Shown here in pieces: positions 10,449 through 20,661 of a DNA stretch of 64,000 bases. The stretch covers positions 22,506,001 to 22,570,000 of the forward strand of contig JBANAY010000003.1 of the NCBI GenBank assembly GCA_037952775.1. The letters run 5' to 3'. This stretch comes from Clonostachys chloroleuca. Its lineage: Eukaryota; Ascomycota; Sordariomycetes; Hypocreales; Bionectriaceae. Under the pieces are notes generated by a model. That model was given only the letters and a program-made list of their open reading frames with translations. It was not told the origin of the DNA and ran no database searches. How positions within the stretch are numbered: position 1 is the first letter of the stretch; every line of letters starts with the position of its first letter. Made by a program: the position numbers and the translations under genes.

Positions 10449-11601
10449 GTTAACATCAACAACTAGCATTGACAGCCTTTAGTACACACATAAACCAGGA
10501 AATCCACTCACGATAATAATAACATTGATTCTACACATCAGATTACGGCCTAACTTAGGTTCATTCAGTGCACGTACCTTTCACATGCTCTCTTTGGAAA
10601 AGGTACCAATTTTATTGTAACATCCTTTGGAAAACCAACCTTGAGTGGATGTCTGAACTCTTGAGGTCTCTTTGATAAACCTAAATACGAGGATTTGCGA
10701 ATTATACACATGTAACAAGAAGTTCATGACTTAGATCGGTAGATGAAAAAAAATCTAGATGGTTAGGTATAGGGTAATCGCTTGTAGCTGACAGCAAAGC
10801 AATTTCAGGCCTGTCATGGCACAGTCAGACCCCTGCTTTGCCCCTTATGCGCATTTTCCTAAACCCGAGCTGAACTTCCGCTGAAAGCCTTGGAACCCAT
10901 ATGGGACTTATTTCTCGCGGGGACGCTGAGCAAGTGGAACTTTGGAGTCTCAATTGGTTGGATAGTAGGGTTGCGTTCGGCAAGCAACGTTGGTGATATG
11001 ACTGCAGGACGCATCACCAATAAAAATCCCCTGGCGGCCATGCCGATTACCCAGGTTCAGGTCCCAGTCACTCTGCTATCATTTAGTAAGACAGCTTGGT
11101 GATCCGACCAGAGCATGGGGATAAGTCATCTCAATTAGCGCCAACAATGCTGATCGCCCATCCTCCTGTCTAACAGCCTGCCTTGTGGAGAAATGGTTGG
11201 CAGATGCCTCCCCCTGTTCCTCCAGGCACTAGTTAACCAGTTGCTCAATGAGGTCCCTACGCCGGGATCCTGCTGGGGGCTATCAACTTGTTTGGGGAGG
11301 GTGTGGTGGGGAAGATGCCAAGGGGGCCACAGCCAACCTGCTGGCTGGTGCCTGTCCCCGGTCGTTGCGTTATCTCGGATCTGCATCAATAAGAACATCT
11401 TTGTCCCATCCCTCTTGTCTTTCCCTTTAATGCAAGCGTGAGCCCTTTCATCCCAACTCCGAGGTTGCTGACGATCAACTGTGAATGCTGAACAAATCGA
11501 TTCATGTTTACGACTGACTGTCCATCCATGCATGGCACAACCAATTGATGATAATTTTAAAGCATGTGACTTCAAGCCGCCGGTATATTCGATGAATCAA
11601 C

Positions 11602-13754
11602 ATGGAGTTCCTCAAAGGCCGCTCCACTCCGTCCGGCACACGCAAAACGACCAGCAAAAAGAACGATGCACGATTCTCCAACGAAGATGACAGATCCAAC
11701 GAACGACGAAGGACGGATAGCCGTCCAGTTTCGTCGGCAATTGACGCTGCGACGTGAGTAGCGCATCTACTGTTCTCCCCTCACCGCCATGGCCTTCGCC
11801 CTATCATACCGACAGTTCGCCTCAGGTGGATGGCAAACACGATATGGCAGATCACTACTGCTTGGGACAGAACAAGCATTTGCTAATGGGGGCTCTATAG
11901 GATGTTACAGTCGCTATCATGGCTCCGTGTCGGTGGTGCCCCTCGGTCTGACCCACGAACACGTATGATCGAGGATGCAAGCGATCACGAGCATCACCAC
12001 TTCGAGCCCCAGGCCCCTTCACAACAATACTCGCAGTCGAGGGCCCCCGCTCGGCCCAATGTTTCCATCCCCATCGAATACCGATATCACAACGCTCCTC
12101 CCACAGGCGGCCAGTTTGCGATACCAACCCATAACACGCCTAATATCGCATGGCCTCTTGCCGAACTCGAGGTGGACAAAGAAACGTTTGCATTCGATGA
12201 CATCCAACATGACACACAATCACTGCAGAATAGCAGCAATCGTGGCTCTATATCGCCCATCTCCTCCTACTCGGCGCGCCCAGGGAGGAATCCATCGATC
12301 GGGTCTAATGTTAGCCCTATCAGCCCAATAGAACCAAATCTCTACCCGCCGCCGGCGAAACCTCTGCCGTCCATTCCTCTTGCACCGTCTAGATCCCACT
12401 CGAATCGGCAGGTCGCGCCTTCAATAATTGCGCCTTCGATCATGGAGTCAGAGGTATCTTCACTATCCTCAACTACCTATTCCTCACCAACCTCACCAAC
12501 CGACCGGACATCACTCTCCCATCGCGTCCGGCAGCCATGTTTTCTCATAGAGCTCCTTCAAATCCACCAACTAGCCCCAGAAAGGTACCCGAAGTCAATA
12601 TAGAAGTAATATTTTGGAAAGAGCTTGGAATAGTAGGGAAGCGAAAGGGGCTGTCCAAGGTGAAGTCCATGGACGTCTCACTAAGCGGAGGAGTCGTCGC
12701 CATCAAACACGCCAATTACAGCCTCCAGTTTTGGAATATCGCGAGCGGCGCTCTCCAAAGCACAATCGACGTCCCAACGTATATTGACGCCGGGAAGCGA
12801 GCCAGAGATACTTATGAGGTGGGCCACATGCTCATCTCTGACACGGCGAAACTGGCAGCCATCATAACAAACTTCGGGCGAACGCTTGAGATCTGGAACT
12901 GGGCCAAAAAGAAGAAGGTTCAGACTATCGACGACCAGGTCGATCGGTGGGCGGCAGACCGGTTCGAATCATATAGTTCCACGTGGAATCCGCTGGCCGT
13001 CTACAAGGCCAGGCCCTGTGTGATTGACGTGTATACGGCCGCCCCGAGCAAGAAGCCCTATGCTAAAGTCCGCATCATCGATCTACGAAAGGCGGAATTC
13101 CCGTATGTGCCTCAGCAGCTCGAGCTGGCGATTGTATCGAGCTCTCACCTGCTTGTGGCCGCCATAGGTCCCAAGAGCGCGAAGGCTGGGCAGCCGCCGC
13201 CGGACCGAGAGATCATGCTCGTCGCGTGGGATATTTCCGATTACAGGGAGGTGTCTCATATTCCGCGGCATTTCGTCAGGCCTCTACACCACGAGGAGAT
13301 TGATTTGGCGGTGCCCACTATCCTTGTTGGACATGAGAACACAGTCATTTCCGTCTGGGTCCCTCCAAGTCACTCTGTTTACAGAGATGCACACCCTCGC
13401 ACAGGACTGCCCGAGTGGAAACTGTCTAGCGTGGTTGGCTCGACACGTCATGTGCTTGTATGGGACTTGTCTGGCAACATTACGAATGTCTATCAAGTAC
13501 CCAATACAGTGACATGCGTCAGCGGCGACTGCCGATTTGTGGCATACAGCTCGATAGCATACGGCCAGACCAGAATAGTTATATCGGACGCGAAATCGGG
13601 GACGGAAGTACAATCCATACAAGAAATAATCAGTGGAAGAGTTGTCACGGAGCTGGCATTCTCTCGTGATTCGAAGTTATTGATGGTGGGAGATACGGAT
13701 GGTAATGCAAATGTATTTGAGGTTGATGTCAAGGTCTCGAGCTGGAGATTTTAG
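11602..13754 (+). CDS. WD40/beta-propeller-like protein with disordered N-terminus
   Basis: Exon 1 (11602-11753) starts MEFLKGRSTPSGTRKTTSKK. A GTGAGT...ATAG intron (11754-11900) joins in frame to a long Ser/Pro-rich, probably disordered region containing SPISSYSARPGRNPSIGS. The conserved C-terminal part (about 12585-13754, from VPEVNIEVIFWKELG) resembles a beta-propeller with repeated hydrophobic blades such as HANYSLQFWNIASG, RHVLVWDLSG and FSRDSKLLMVGDTDGNANVF. The frame changes between about 12454 and 12585. Either a weak intron 12454-12584 (GTATCT...AAAG, frame preserved) or a one-base loss near the T4 run at 12540 would reconcile it. I favour the frame break, because SHRAPSNPPTSPRK just before the core also reads as coding. 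The molecular role is unknown; a scaffold protein is likely from the fold. Confidence 0.65.
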
Positions 13755-14104
13755 AGTACAGCAGGCACTGTATTTATGTCTAACGAACTATATCAAATTA
13801 TGAATCATGTTTCTGAAACAAAACGATGTGCGTTTCAACTCAATGATTAGAGGCGAGCATTTTGAAGTCTAGAATTTGAGAATTCTATAGCAGGGCCTGG
13901 AATGGGATTGCAACCCCCCTTCTCTTCTTAATCCACGAAAGGGTACATAGTAGAAGCATTTAGAAAACAGACTTATTCCAAGCCTATCTATAGCCCCTGA
14001 TGTCAATTAGCTGACCATGCCACTTGTCGGTACTAATCTTGGTTGCCATCGTGCTTTCTGCCTGTATTCTGCACTACTCCGTGTATATAATGCTATCGAA
14101 CCCA
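13755..14104. other. Convergent intergenic region
   Basis: The 3' flanks of two genes. Nothing recognised. Confidence 0.4.
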
Positions 14105-15211
14105 TTATTTGTATGACAACACAGCCATAACACTTGGAGGTTTGCTACAGACGCTTTCCTGTTCAGCAGTACGCATACTGGAAGATAGCACTACCACTTC
14201 ACCCTTTTGCTCATCGCTCTCTTCAGCCGCCGATTTTTTGCTGTCCTCTACCCACTTCGTTATGGCCATAACCTCAGAGCAGAGCTCACGTTCGTCAGGA
14301 ACATTCCCTGTCCCTGCCCACCTTGTTTTCTTGAGTTGATCGTGGACCTCATGGCCAGTGTCATGATCATAAAGTTCATGCAAACGCGTGTGCTCTTGAT
14401 CCTTTGGGTCGGCAAAGTTTTCATCGTATTTGCCATAAACTAGCACAGCGGCGAGTTTACCGGCCTTTTTGGCCTCTCGAGGAACGTAGACGCTGATCTT
14501 CTGGTTGGCCTTGACCAAATAGATATCCGTTCCGAGATATTCCCACTCCGTTTTGGTAGCATCGAACTCGAACCCCGTTTTATTGATTCCCTCCTCCTTT
14601 TGTTGGGGTGGCGTTTCGTCTCCGATTGTCACCTCAACCTTGGTCCCCGGATCCACGAAAGCAGGAAGGATTAAAAGGTGTGTATCATGCGAGAATTCGG
14701 CTACCTTCACCCTCTCGCCCTCCTCGCCTTCCTCGGGGAACTGAATGTCGAGAGAGCCATGACTTTGCGGCGTGAATATGCCGTTGCTGCAGTTGACATT
14801 GGCAAGGAAGTTGGATATATTGTCAAACAGATGATTCCACATTACGTAGATGGCCCTCCTGTGGGCATTGTTGGCATCATCTCTGTCATTGTCGCGGCGT
14901 TTGAGCAGCTCTTCTTCTGGTGTCTCGTCGAGATATCGAACCAGATCGTGCACTCCAGCATGCATCGGATCTGCAGTTATTTCCTCATCGACGCGAAGGA
15001 GCCATGCTTTCCGAAGAATTTTCATCAAGTTTACAGCAGGGGAGTGGTCCTTGAAGGTGACACCGATGAAGGGTGTGCGATATCCCCTTCGGACATGTAG
15101 GTGAAGCAAGTCGGGTTCTGACATGGTCACAAGTCGTCGGCGGTTTGGGGAGGGAAGATTTCCTTGTCTGTGCTTCTGAAAAGGAGTAAGCGGAAAAGAC
15201 GGTGATGTCAC
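14105..15211 (-). CDS. Uncharacterised acidic protein
   Basis: Open frame of 368 aa. An internal ATG at 15124 (MSEPDLLHLHVRRGYRTPFIG, residue 30) may be the real start, because the first 29 residues are low-complexity and Pro/Arg-rich. The protein is hydrophilic and has no signal peptide or membrane segment. There is a charged middle (EEELLKRRDNDRDDANNAHRR), a beta-rich central part (HDTHLLILPAFVDPGTKVEV) and a C-terminal Lys/Glu-rich region. I recognise no catalytic motif or family. Frame and composition look like a real gene rather than a shadow. Confidence 0.6.
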   Translation of the reverse strand: MTSPSFPLTPFQKHRQGNLPSPNRRRLVTMSEPDLLHLHVRRGYRTPFIGVTFKDHSPAVNLMKILRKAWLLRVDEEITADPMHAGVHDLVRYLDETPEEELLKRRDNDRDDANNAHRRAIYVMWNHLFDNISNFLANVNCSNGIFTPQSHGSLDIQFPEEGEEGERVKVAEFSHDTHLLILPAFVDPGTKVEVTIGDETPPQQKEEGINKTGFEFDATKTEWEYLGTDIYLVKANQKISVYVPREAKKAGKLAAVLVYGKYDENFADPKDQEHTRLHELYDHDTGHEVHDQLKKTRWAGTGNVPDERELCSEVMAITKWVEDSKKSAAEESDEQKGEVVVLSSSMRTAEQESVCSKPPSVMAVLSYK

Positions 15212-15897
15212 GCTAAAATTCGTGGAAGGAAGCGCTATAAATATCGGGCAGCTGTTGGCTCAAAATTCCGCCCTTGTTGGTTGTTGGTTGTTGGTGGGTG
15301 TGATTCTCAACGCCAACGAGTGCTAGGGCTGACTCGCAAGCCTTACCGAGAGACACGAGGCATTCCCAGCTGATGGCGTGAAACGGCCCAATTTAGGATT
15401 ATTTGGCGAGATGTGAAAACACCATCTACGTCTCACCCCTCCCTTTATGTTTTGGTGGGTCTTCATCAAATATATTGACAGTCAGAGGTTTCTTATCGAA
15501 AGCAAAGAAAATAGAGCAAGCATTGTCATAATGGTGAGTAGCCTGGGCTGGATTTTGTTCGTGTGCAACAATTGGTCGTTCCAGCAGATTGCCCACGTCC
15601 CCGATGGGCCGAGAGAGAGCCTTAAGTCAATACCTCCAGTTGCTTTATCCCAATTAGCATCTTTGATTTGGTCAGTTGATAGCTGGGATAGCGGCTCTAC
15701 TTGCAAGCATGTAATATTTGGCCCTTAAGTGGGAGTTATTCAATGAGTATCTTCAATCATATACGTTAATTGTGGAAATTTTGGCGTCAGATCGGATGAG
15801 TCATTCGGTTGCCTTACTTCATGAGCACTCCCTCGCATTACTACTTAGAACTCTCCGTTATCCTCTGTGAGCCATATATGGACTCAGGTGAAGCGCC
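15212..15897. other. Intergenic, divergent promoter region
   Basis: Upstream flank of two divergent genes. A TTGTTGGTTG-type microrepeat lies near 15276-15297. Nothing else is seen. Confidence 0.4.
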
Positions 15898-16859
15898 ATG
15901 GCTCAACCTGATGTGCGCCAACGGCCGCTCGCAAGGCTTTTGGCACTGTCGAGATCCTAGAGGCCATTCTTCTACAGCTAGACATCAAGGATCTTCTCCG
16001 CTCTCAGTTAATCAGCACGCATTTCAAATTGATTATATCAACATCACCCACCATACAGCAGCAACTTTTCCTTTCGCCAGTTCCGGCCGGCACGCCCCCG
16101 CAACTCAACCACGTGCTTGCAGCTCTTTTCCCCGTGTTCTTCTCTCTAAAAAGACCGGTCGATATAAATCAGTTCTATCAGCTATACGATACTATTGGGA
16201 AACAAGAGTGGTACATAAATGAGTCCCGTCGTCACAAATTGCTGCGTCCAGATGCATCTTGGCGGCGTATGTTCCCTTTGCAACCTCCCTCCAAGCTCCA
16301 CGAAATAAGAATATTTTCCTATGACTGGTGTCAAGCTCGAGCCGGTCGCCTTACTCGTGCAAGACTTGGCAGAGACCTTCAACCCATGGAAGACCCTGGC
16401 ATTAGAATGGGCTTGCTATATGACCTAGTAGTGCATTTCAACAGTCTATACCTAGACCCCGAGTTCTACGTTCACTGGGAAATGTTTCCGCTGCAACCTG
16501 GCAAGGAAGAGTGGCAGGAGGAACGCAGCCCCTATGATGACGGCATGAACGCGGTGAAAGCTGATTATTACCCTCTCTTCTTGAGGGAGGACCTGAACGA
16601 GGGGCAGCAGAAACTGCAACACAAGATTACGGTGTACTATCAACATGATGCTGTCTGCGGTGTTGCCGAAACCCAGCCACTTCTGGGTATTGAGTCAGTC
16701 ATAACTTCGATGGCTGAGAGGAACCCCAAGGGGATGCTTCAGTTTGTCACAGATCCAAATATGGAATTAACACATTGGGATAAATATGTCACCGCGGAGG
16801 AAGTAGATCGGATAAAAAAGAGACAGAGTAGAAGAATGAGAAGAGCGGGAGAGACCTGA
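15898..16859 (+). CDS. F-box-type protein, frame break just after the start
   Basis: The start MAQPDV (15898) is followed within a few codons by a change of frame near 15913-15915. The downstream frame reads APTAARKAFGTVEILEAILL and then LDIKDLLRSQLISTHF, a standard N-terminal F-box as found in many Aspergillus proteins. No in-frame ATG exists between the break and 16029, inside the F-box. One missing base after GATGT would restore one frame. The remainder (about 275 aa) is a C-terminal region of the kind usual in these proteins (RIFSYDWCQARAGRLTRARL, PLLGIESVITSMAE). An F-box would link substrates to an SCF ubiquitin ligase. As the sequence stands the protein starting at 16029 would lack half the F-box. 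An unseen upstream exon is the alternative. Confidence 0.6.
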
Positions 16860-16972
16860 AATTACATTTGTGTAATTCTGGGGATATACGAATGTAATCA
16901 ATAGCTAATGATGACGAAGAATATCACAAATAGTAATCCAGCCTCATTTAAAGCTTGCAAAAAAGCAAACTC

Positions 16973-17043
16973 TCCGGTACTGGGAATCGAACCCAGGGCT
17001 GCTCGGTGAGAGCGAGCGATGTTAGCCACTACACCATACCGGA
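16973..17043 (-). tRNA. tRNA-Glu (anticodon CUC)
   Basis: Reverse strand, 71 nt without intron. The acceptor stem TCCGGTA pairs with TACCGGA. The anticodon stem GCTCG/CGAGC encloses the loop CTCTCAC with anticodon CTC. The T arm contains GGTTCGATTCC. It matches the eukaryotic tRNA-Glu pattern (GGTGTAGTGGCTAACAT in the D region). Confidence 0.95.
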
Positions 17044-17370
17044 TGTGGATGTCATTTATGATGTTTAGGCACGTAATGTTTAGTCGATGATGCGAACGGC
17101 TTGTGATTAAGCCAGAATGCTTTGGCCATCAGATGTGAAGTTCGCATGGCTGTAGTTTCCCATAATGTACGGTAGATGTGCTCACGCCCTCATTCCATTA
17201 TCCGCCGCCCCCCAAAACCTTTTGTCTCTAGGTGTCTTAGAACCACTAATAATCACAACTCACAGCAAGGCATTTTCAACTGGTCGTGTAACAGTTACTC
17301 TCGGTTGACCTCTGTTAGGAGTTGGCTTAGAAAATCTCCCCATACCCAATTGATTTTTGCGACAACATGC
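17044..17370. other. Intergenic
   Basis: Between the tRNA gene and the decayed regulator. Nothing recognised. Confidence 0.4.
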
Positions 17371-18438
17371 CTAATCGCTTGGCGGCAGTATGTGGTGAAC
17401 ATCCACTGCTTGTAACTCCTGCCCAGTATCAAGCACCAGCAGAGATAGATCATCATCGAGATTTGACTCTTGTCGCGCAGTCTCTGGATATAGCCTGGCG
17501 AAATGGAAACAGGCCAGATGCAAATATGTCGCCAGCCAGGTTGCATTGATCTGAAGGTTTGCAATCATTGAAGCAGACTTTTAATAGCTTCCTCTTCTGA
17601 TGGATCTTGTACAGTGAGGTTCAATAAGTTTAAAGTCTCTCGGACGATGAAGATGGTCTTTGCCAGCTTGACGTCACCTCCTATAACGAGGGGCCTAGTT
17701 TGCGCGAAAATACTTGCCAACGGGCAGGTCAGCAAGAACGGAACGAGTTGGTTGCTGAGCTTTTGAGCCTTTTGGAGGGAACACAATATGTCTGTAGGTT
17801 CAGAAGCCCCAGTTGGTCCGGAGGATATGCCGTGGCGAACGTGAGGTGGCAAACTGAACCATGAGAAGAAGAATAGAAAAGAAGAAAACGGGAAGAGAGT
17901 TTTCTCTACCCAGATAGGTGATTTCTCGTCGGAAAAGTGACACTGCATCCACGAAATGCTGGTGGACTACACGGACAAGTCCTGTGTCTAGGCCCATGTG
18001 CTGTTTGGACATATGAAGAACAGATACAGAAATGACCATGTGATATAACGGCGGTGCTGACTGATAGTATTTCAATACCTCCTTTCTCCAAATACCTATC
18101 ATTGGGTCTTACAAACTTATCGAAGGGGTGACTACTCCAGAGGAATAATCTAATAGTGCATTTTCCTTGTGCCATAGAGCTGCAGCAGGTGCCACAATGA
18201 CGGCTTTTTCTGGAGCTAGGTCACCAATCCGTAGTTGGAAATCACATAATTCGTTGCGGCGTGCGCAATTTCGGCACACTGGACTTTGTCTATTGCACTG
18301 GATACGTTATCACTATGCTAGATCCAACGTATGCAACATCCCGGCTTTCGAGGCTTTGATGGCTTTTCTCAACTTGACGCGGCGCTGCTTGCATCGGCCG
18401 CGGCTATTCCGAGACTTTGTATGGAAGCTTCGTGACAT
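17371..18438 (-). pseudogene. Decayed Zn2Cys6 transcription factor
   Basis: From an ATG at 18438 the minus strand reads MSRSFHTKSRNSRGRCKQRR, the start of a Gal4-type zinc cluster. After a probable intron it continues CNRQSPVCRNCARRNELCDF. The expected first cysteine (usually CGRC) is an Arg here, so the cluster cannot bind both zincs. Downstream the frame meets a TAA before PMIGIWRKEVLKYYQSAPPL, a block typical of the fungal transcription-factor middle region (SVSVLHMSKQHMG, FRREITYLGRENSLPVFFF). It then shifts frame into QKAQKLSNQLVPFLLTCPLA and SEEEAIKSLLQ. The intron donor inside the zinc cluster is also non-ideal. Several independent lesions show this is a pseudogene. Confidence 0.7.
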
Positions 18439-19050
18439 TCTTGGTGTTTAGTTCTTTACTATTGAAGCTAATGACTTTTGTTGGAATCTATCACCAAGGC
18501 CAATTTTCTAACAACATCTCCCCCTGACGGAGATAGTGGGCCTCCCTCCATCAACAAGGATTATGTGCCCTGCGCCCCAAGCTGACGAAGCGAGTCAGCA
18601 GGATTTACTCACTTGGGTTTAGTGAACGTGGTCCCCACTCGATTGGGGTTTGAGCCCCTGGGATGAAACATTCCCATGTTGAGATGGTGAGGGTCTTCAC
18701 AAACTCCGAACTTACCTACTCAAATGTATGGTAAACGAGGGCTTATCGTCCCAGTTTTCATCAGATCGGCATAATGATCACTGATGGGGACGACATTGAT
18801 TTTGAAATAAGCTAATTGTACAGCATTCCCATTCATAATCTATTTTCCCATTGGGATTAGTGAACGAACCTGTTCTGTGGCTTGATATATTTCGTGGTTG
18901 AGACATCTTGGGTTGCCCTTTAAAGATGTGTCTGTCAAGTATAAATGCCATTTGATAACCCGCTACCATTATGGAGTCCAACGTGAACAAACCTGTTCTA
19001 GATTCAGCTTTTGTTTGTTCGTCATTTTTAATTTCTGGTTCATACGCACA
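18439..19050. other. Intergenic with possible LTR scrap
   Basis: Upstream region of the amidohydrolase. It contains the possible copia-type LTR remnant listed separately. The open frame upstream of 19051 is not conserved-looking. Confidence 0.4.
18478..18535 (-). mobile_element. Possible Ty1/copia LTR remnant with polypurine tract
   Basis: On the minus strand, a purine tract CAGGGGGAGATG is followed directly by a short segment that starts TGTTGTTAG and ends CCAACA. That layout fits a polypurine tract next to the start of a 3' LTR. The segment is only about 38 bp and no polyprotein remains, so this is tentative. Confidence 0.25.
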
Positions 19051-20286
19051 ATGGTGTCCTTCCGCGATGTACTTTTCACTCAAGTCAGCCTGCTTCAGGG
19101 TACCTTAGCTCGTGGTTTTCATGCAGGTCTCTCTCCTACTGAAAATCCCCTCCTCCGTCGTTCGACAGTGCCGGACCTTCCCACAAAGAAGATCCTCATT
19201 CAAAACGTTCGAGTCTTCGATGGGCATGTCATATTGCCTCCTCGAGATATTGTGATTGATGGAAGTATTATTGGTAATGACTCTTCAGATCCGGACGAGA
19301 TAATCGACGGCCATCACGACTTTCTGATTCCTGGCCCCATCGACAGCCATACGCACGTGCAGCAGATTTCTCATATGGAAGATCTCAGTCGCTATGGAGT
19401 CACGACTGCTTTCAACATGAACTGCCTCAATTTCACCAATTGTGAAATCTTCAAGTCTCAGGTCGGCCTTACATCCATCTTCACTGCCGGCGTGCCCATC
19501 ATTGCACCGAATAGTGACCACGCGAGAACAACGCCGATTCCGAAGTCGATGCTCATCACCGATGTGTCACAGGCTGAGTTGTATGTTGGCCGGGCCGTCG
19601 CAAACGGGTCTGACTTTATGAAGATTGTGAGCGAGGAGAGCGGGCCGACGCAAGAGATGCAGGACGCTGCTGTCCAAGCCTCACACAGCCGCGGGATCCA
19701 ATCCTCGACTCACGCGAGCTGGGAAATCCCCTATCAACAAGCCATACAGTCCAAGACAGACAGCATTCATCACACCTTCGGGGAATCCCTGCTTGCGAAA
19801 AAGTGGCTACTCCGCATGAAGGCCCGGGGCCAGTTCAGTGTGACAATTCTGACCGTAATGCGGTATGGGAGCGAGAATCCGATCGTCAGGGAGTACTTGC
19901 ATGGCACCGCTGAGACAAGCCAGACCTATCCGATCTATCGGGAGAATGTCAAGAGGCTGCATGAAGTTGGAGTTCCCGTTGTTGCGGTCACGGATGCTGT
20001 CGGGTACGTCGAGGGCCTCTTTGACATGCCGCACGGGCTGAAGCTGCATGAGGAACTCGAAAACCTAGTTGAGGCTGGAATGAAAGAGATTGAGGCATTG
20101 CGCGCTGCGACAAGCTTGCCAGCAGAGCTGTGCAGTCTATCCGATCGCGGGGTCATTGCTCCTAGAAGACGCGCCGACTTGATTCTGCTGAACAGCGATC
20201 CGTTCGTCAACATTAGCAACACCAAGGACATCAACAGGGCTTGGATCCAGGGTGTTGAATATACCGACGTTGCTAAGCTGGCATAA
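19051..20286 (+). CDS. Amidohydrolase (imidazolonepropionase/prolidase-like)
   Basis: The ATG at 19051 (MVSFRDVLFTQVSLLQGTLA) gives 411 aa. An upstream in-frame ATG at 18898 adds an unconvincing leader. It is a metal-dependent TIM-barrel hydrolase. The metal ligands are visible: HxH in IDSHTHVQ, Lys in DFMKIVSE (the usual carboxylated lysine), His in SSTHASW, His in SIHHTF and Asp in VTDAVG. The N-terminal beta region ILIQNVRVFDGHVILPPRDI and the C-terminal RRADLILLNSDPF are family hallmarks. The substrate cannot be told; relatives act on cyclic amides, imidazolones or aryldialkyl compounds. It is an intact single-exon gene within a decayed neighbourhood. Confidence 0.85.
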   Translation: MVSFRDVLFTQVSLLQGTLARGFHAGLSPTENPLLRRSTVPDLPTKKILIQNVRVFDGHVILPPRDIVIDGSIIGNDSSDPDEIIDGHHDFLIPGPIDSHTHVQQISHMEDLSRYGVTTAFNMNCLNFTNCEIFKSQVGLTSIFTAGVPIIAPNSDHARTTPIPKSMLITDVSQAELYVGRAVANGSDFMKIVSEESGPTQEMQDAAVQASHSRGIQSSTHASWEIPYQQAIQSKTDSIHHTFGESLLAKKWLLRMKARGQFSVTILTVMRYGSENPIVREYLHGTAETSQTYPIYRENVKRLHEVGVPVVAVTDAVGYVEGLFDMPHGLKLHEELENLVEAGMKEIEALRAATSLPAELCSLSDRGVIAPRRRADLILLNSDPFVNISNTKDINRAWIQGVEYTDVAKLA

Positions 20287-20661
20287 AGTCAACTGCGAAT
20301 GAATCAGTTGCTGTTGACATCAAAGCCGATCTGCTAATCATCCCTAAGCAGACATTTAGGGCCTGATCAAAGACTCGACTACCATTACTCTTTTCTTTTC
20401 TACCATTTTAGTTTCTCTCTTTGAACACTTGTGTTTTTATCAATCATTCATTAGTTAACGAATAAATCAGTATTACGGGCTAGGCAGTTTCGACTACCCT
20501 TGATAATCCTATCTTGTCACCTTGGAGATCCTGTTGTTTTATCAGAATCTGCATTCTTCGAGTATCTCTTTCTGTATCTTTCCTTGTATGCAGGAAAGTC
20601 CGGTTGGAATGGTTGAAAGATTAAAAAAAGGTAGATTTCGAAACAGAGTTCAAGGCATCGC
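20287..20661. other. Convergent intergenic region
   Basis: The 3' flanks of the amidohydrolase and of the permease pseudogene. Nothing recognised. Confidence 0.4.

Larger units (their letters stand above)
9091..11601. other. Intergenic, 2.5 kb with decayed coding relic and poly-T tract
   Basis: No intact gene is seen. It contains a stop-interrupted protein-like stretch on the minus strand near 9890-10090 and a T25 run at 10424-10448. The 84-residue minus frame at 9445-9699 has no recognisable domain. Confidence 0.45.
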
